Shown: positions 5,309 to 7,076 of the stretch, piece after piece
How the letters are laid out: each line of letters starts with the position of its first letter
Position numbering within the stretch: the stretch's first letter is position 1
NCBI GenBank assembly: GCA_045596605.1
Contig: JAZOCR010000173.1
Span: 1-7,076 of the forward strand
Source: SIG622 sp045596605
GTDB lineage: Bacteria; Bacillota; Clostridia; Oscillospirales; CAG-382
Direction of reading: 5' to 3'
DNA: 7,076 nt
Notes under the pieces: model-generated
Seen by the model: only the letters and a program-made list of their open reading frames with translations
Databases searched by the model: none
Told to the model about the DNA's origin: nothing
Program-made: the position numbers and the translations under genes

Positions 5309-5950
5309 TTAATATCCCAATTCCTCCGGCACAAGTATTACCTTTACCCTGCCCTTTACTCTCTGCTTTCCCATAATTACAGTATCACAGCAAATTTTGC
5401 TGTCAAGATTGCAGCTCATACAAGTACCGCTTTTAGTACATGGATTATCTATTCCAAGTCTTACACAGTTTGAGGGTGCAACAATATTTTTAACTCTTTT
5501 TGCCGCTTCGTCTATATCTGAAACGATTTTGTTATAACCGGCAACAACCACCACGCTGTCAGGGCCGAAAAGCATAGCTGCCACTCTGTTTGCATTACCA
5601 TCGACGTTGTACAGCTCTCCTTTTTCGGTTATAGCATTTGTAGAAGTAATAAAAACGTCCGCAGTAAGAGATTTTTTCATCACCTCAACGACATGTTCTC
5701 TTGAAAATGAAGGGTCATATCTATTAAGAAAATTATAATCCCCCTCACGAAGAAAATCTATTATTCCAAGCTCATCAAGGGTCACAGAACCACCTACGCC
5801 AACGCTTGCGCCCTTTTCTATAAGACTTTCAAGTATCTCAAGGGCATCCTCCTTATTTTCTGCGATAAATGGAGAATAATTGTTTTTTTCAAGAGCCACC
5901 GCTGTTTTCTGTAGCTTTATATCAATAATTTTTCTTTTGTTTTCGTTCAT
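5309..5950 (-). CDS. LUD-domain protein (DUF162, LutC/YkgG-like)
   Basis: The 213-residue product belongs to the LUD (lactate utilization) superfamily. Seen here are the glycine-rich VGVGGSVTLDELGI at 50-63, ITSTNAITEKGELYNVDGNA at 101-120 with NRV following, the strand VVVVAGYNKIV at 133-143, and a C-terminal cysteine motif, C171-x5-C177-x2-C180-x6-C187, with C188 adjacent. That cysteine pattern is characteristic of the stand-alone clostridial members and could bind a metal or iron-sulfur cluster, which is not proven. In lactate-oxidising bacteria LutC works with LutA and LutB, but neither is present here. The name lactate utilization should therefore be taken as a family label only. The gene starts 17 bases after the truB stop with a modest AGGTGG site 7 bases before the ATG, and ends 4 bases before trmL. 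Its position between two tRNA-modification genes suggests co-expression; a role in tRNA biology is speculation. Confidence 0.85.
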   Translation of the reverse strand: MNENKRKIIDIKLQKTAVALEKNNYSPFIAENKEDALEILESLIEKGASVGVGGSVTLDELGIIDFLREGDYNFLNRYDPSFSREHVVEVMKKSLTADVFITSTNAITEKGELYNVDGNANRVAAMLFGPDSVVVVAGYNKIVSDIDEAAKRVKNIVAPSNCVRLGIDNPCTKSGTCMSCNLDSKICCDTVIMGKQRVKGRVKVILVPEELGY

Positions 5951-5967
5951 ATCGTTACCACCTGTTA

Positions 5968-6900
5968 TTATTTATTATTTGGTTTAGTATCAAACCTTAT
6001 CTTTGCTTTAACTGCCTTTCCATCTTTATATTCGCCAAGCTCACCTATTGCAAAGAATTTGTCTTCGCTATCGTAAAGCCTGCATCTGCAAGCACCTCTA
6101 AATGCATCTTCGTTTATTTTAGCCTTTGCAAGATATATCTCAAGTCCGTTTTTGCAAAGCCTTGAATAAAACTCCGAAAGCTTTATAACCGGCAAATGAG
6201 CAAATGACAGCTCGGTTGATTTTAAGTATTTACCTATTTCCTCCTGCCCGCCTTTTTCATATGCATTTTGAAGTTCTTCAAGAGTTACTGAATTATCTTT
6301 CGTAAATTCACCGCAACCCCCCCTCTCAAGTGAAAACAATGTAGCACCACAGCCCAGCGCTTTTCCTATATCCTCCGCAAGTGTTCTTATATACGTTCCT
6401 TTAGAAACGGAGAATTCAAAATAGTAATCGGTATCATTTACTTTTTCAATGTATTTGCTCGAAAAAATCCTTATATCTCTTTGCGCACGCTCTACACTCT
6501 TGCCCTCACGTGCAAGCTCGTAAAGCTTTTTGCCTCCGACCTTTATTGCCGAATACATCGGAGGTAACTGCTTCATCTCGCCAACAAAGGCTTCTCCCAT
6601 TCTTTTTACTGTATCAAAGTCAGGAATATCTGTACTTGTTTTAATTACTGTACCGGTTATGTCACCGGTATCGGTCAGTACACCAAGCCTTATTCCTGCA
6701 ACATAAATTTTATCATGCTCCATAATTTCATCCTGCGCAGAGCACGCATTTCCGACAAGCACGGGAAGCACTCCCTTTGCCATAGGGTCAAGAGTTCCTG
6801 CGTGACCGACACGCTTTACCCCTGTCAGCCTTCTGATTTTATAAACCACGTCGTGAGAGGTTATGCCCGACGGTTTATATACGTTTATTATACCGTTCAT
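5968..6900 (-). CDS. truB: tRNA pseudouridine-55 synthase
   Basis: The 310-residue protein converts uridine 55 of the T-loop of elongator tRNAs to pseudouridine. The start is clear: MNGIINVYKPSGITSHDVV is the family's N-terminal motif. The catalytic aspartate is D38 in HAGTLDPMAKGVLP (33-46). Other marks are KQLPPMYSAIKVGGKKLYELA at 110-130 and SKGTYIRTLAEDIG at 166-179. The motif usually read as LRRTRVGPF is LERGGCGEF here (191-199), a mild departure. The C-terminal 70 residues fit the PUA-like end of bacterial TruB. GGAG lies about six bases upstream of the ATG. In many Firmicutes truB follows rbfA and precedes ribF; here the next gene is a LUD protein, and the gene has its own promoter. 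It is the first gene of the operon truB-LUD-trmL. Confidence 0.97.
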   Translation of the reverse strand: MNGIINVYKPSGITSHDVVYKIRRLTGVKRVGHAGTLDPMAKGVLPVLVGNACSAQDEIMEHDKIYVAGIRLGVLTDTGDITGTVIKTSTDIPDFDTVKRMGEAFVGEMKQLPPMYSAIKVGGKKLYELAREGKSVERAQRDIRIFSSKYIEKVNDTDYYFEFSVSKGTYIRTLAEDIGKALGCGATLFSLERGGCGEFTKDNSVTLEELQNAYEKGGQEEIGKYLKSTELSFAHLPVIKLSEFYSRLCKNGLEIYLAKAKINEDAFRGACRCRLYDSEDKFFAIGELGEYKDGKAVKAKIRFDTKPNNK

Positions 6901-6930
6901 CGTATCTCCGTTATATTATCGTTTTTATAT

Positions 6931-6959
6931 ATTTTACCATAATATATATTGAATTTCAA
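6931..6959 (-). promoter_or_regulatory. Sigma-A promoter of the truB operon
   Basis: On the minus strand, -35 TTGAAA (6959-6954), 17-base spacer, and -10 TAAAAT (6936-6931) preceded by TGG, an extended -10. The start would be near 6924 with a leader of only about 24 bases, which carries GGAG as the ribosome binding site. Confidence 0.8.
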
Positions 6960-6963
6960 CAGA

Positions 6964-7017
6964 TATATTGCTAAAGTTTTTTGTACTATTTATGCAAAAA
7001 ACTATTTAGCTAATATA
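6964..7017. repeat. Imperfect inverted repeat between divergent promoters
   Basis: TATATTGCTAAAGTTTTTTG (6964-6983) pairs with the right arm CAAAAAAC (6995-7002), TTTAGC (7005-7010) and AATATA (7012-7017). That is 20 base pairs with bulges of two and one base, around an 11-base loop. It sits just upstream of the truB -35 box and about 22 bases before the outward -35 box. It could be a shared operator, the terminator of a gene to the right, or a remnant of a small mobile element. Confidence 0.6.
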
Positions 7018-7038
7018 AGGATTTGTTTTTTATACATA

Positions 7039-7067
7039 TTGACAAAATTGCATTTTTTTAATATAAT
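7039..7067 (+). promoter_or_regulatory. Perfect-consensus sigma-A promoter pointing out of the window
   Basis: TTGACA at 7039-7044, a 17-base spacer, and TATAAT at 7062-7067. Both hexamers match the consensus exactly. Transcription would start about base 7074, so the gene or RNA it drives lies to the right of the window. It is divergent from the truB promoter. Confidence 0.7.
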
Positions 7068-7076
7068 TAATTATTA

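Noticed and set aside
5305..5334. Extended trmL start at TTG 5334
   Set aside because: It would overlap the upstream gene and add ten residues outside family homology; the ATG at 5304 begins exactly where the TrmL motif begins.

Overview
The window looks like chromosomal DNA from a low-GC Gram-positive bacterium, most likely a clostridial Firmicute of the gut or rumen type. The signs are strong AGGAGG-like ribosome binding sites, textbook sigma-A promoters with 17-base spacers, a lipobox lipoprotein, membrane-plus-polylysine surface anchors and AT-rich intergenic DNA. The exact taxon is an inference and cannot be fixed from the sequence.

Layout. Bases 1-148 are the last 48 codons of a surface protein gene, read on + and ending in a transmembrane anchor, followed by a hairpin terminator. 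Bases 431-2239 encode a second, related secreted protein with a signal peptide, a probable CBM6-like beta-sandwich, a DUF1565/pectate-lyase-like beta-helix segment, a Gly/Glu/Thr linker and a long Lys/Glu helix of 8-residue repeats. Its last conserved bases match the upstream gene almost exactly, but the Trp codon that opens the membrane anchor is a TAG stop. The anchor is still encoded in frame behind the stop (2240-2314), and the same hairpin follows. Bases 2400-2780 hold no convincing gene, only some inverted repeats.

The rest is on the minus strand. A solute-binding lipoprotein of ABC-transporter type (4645-2837) has its own promoter and terminator, an acidic insertion and an acidic tail. 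Upstream of it lies a tight three-gene operon, truB - LUD-domain protein - trmL (6900-4792), with its own promoter. At the far right a perfect-consensus promoter points out of the window on +, and a long imperfect inverted repeat sits between the two divergent promoters.

How it fits together. truB and trmL both modify tRNA (pseudouridine 55; 2'-O-methyl at wobble base 34), so the operon is a tRNA-modification unit with a LUD protein of unclear role between them. The left half looks like a tandem family of cell-surface proteins on rod-like stalks, probably glycan-binding, and the lipoprotein may capture oligosaccharides. The link between these two surface functions is inference from adjacency. 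The most notable item is the nonsense codon exactly at the anchor boundary of the second surface protein, together with the duplicated and covarying 3' hairpin.
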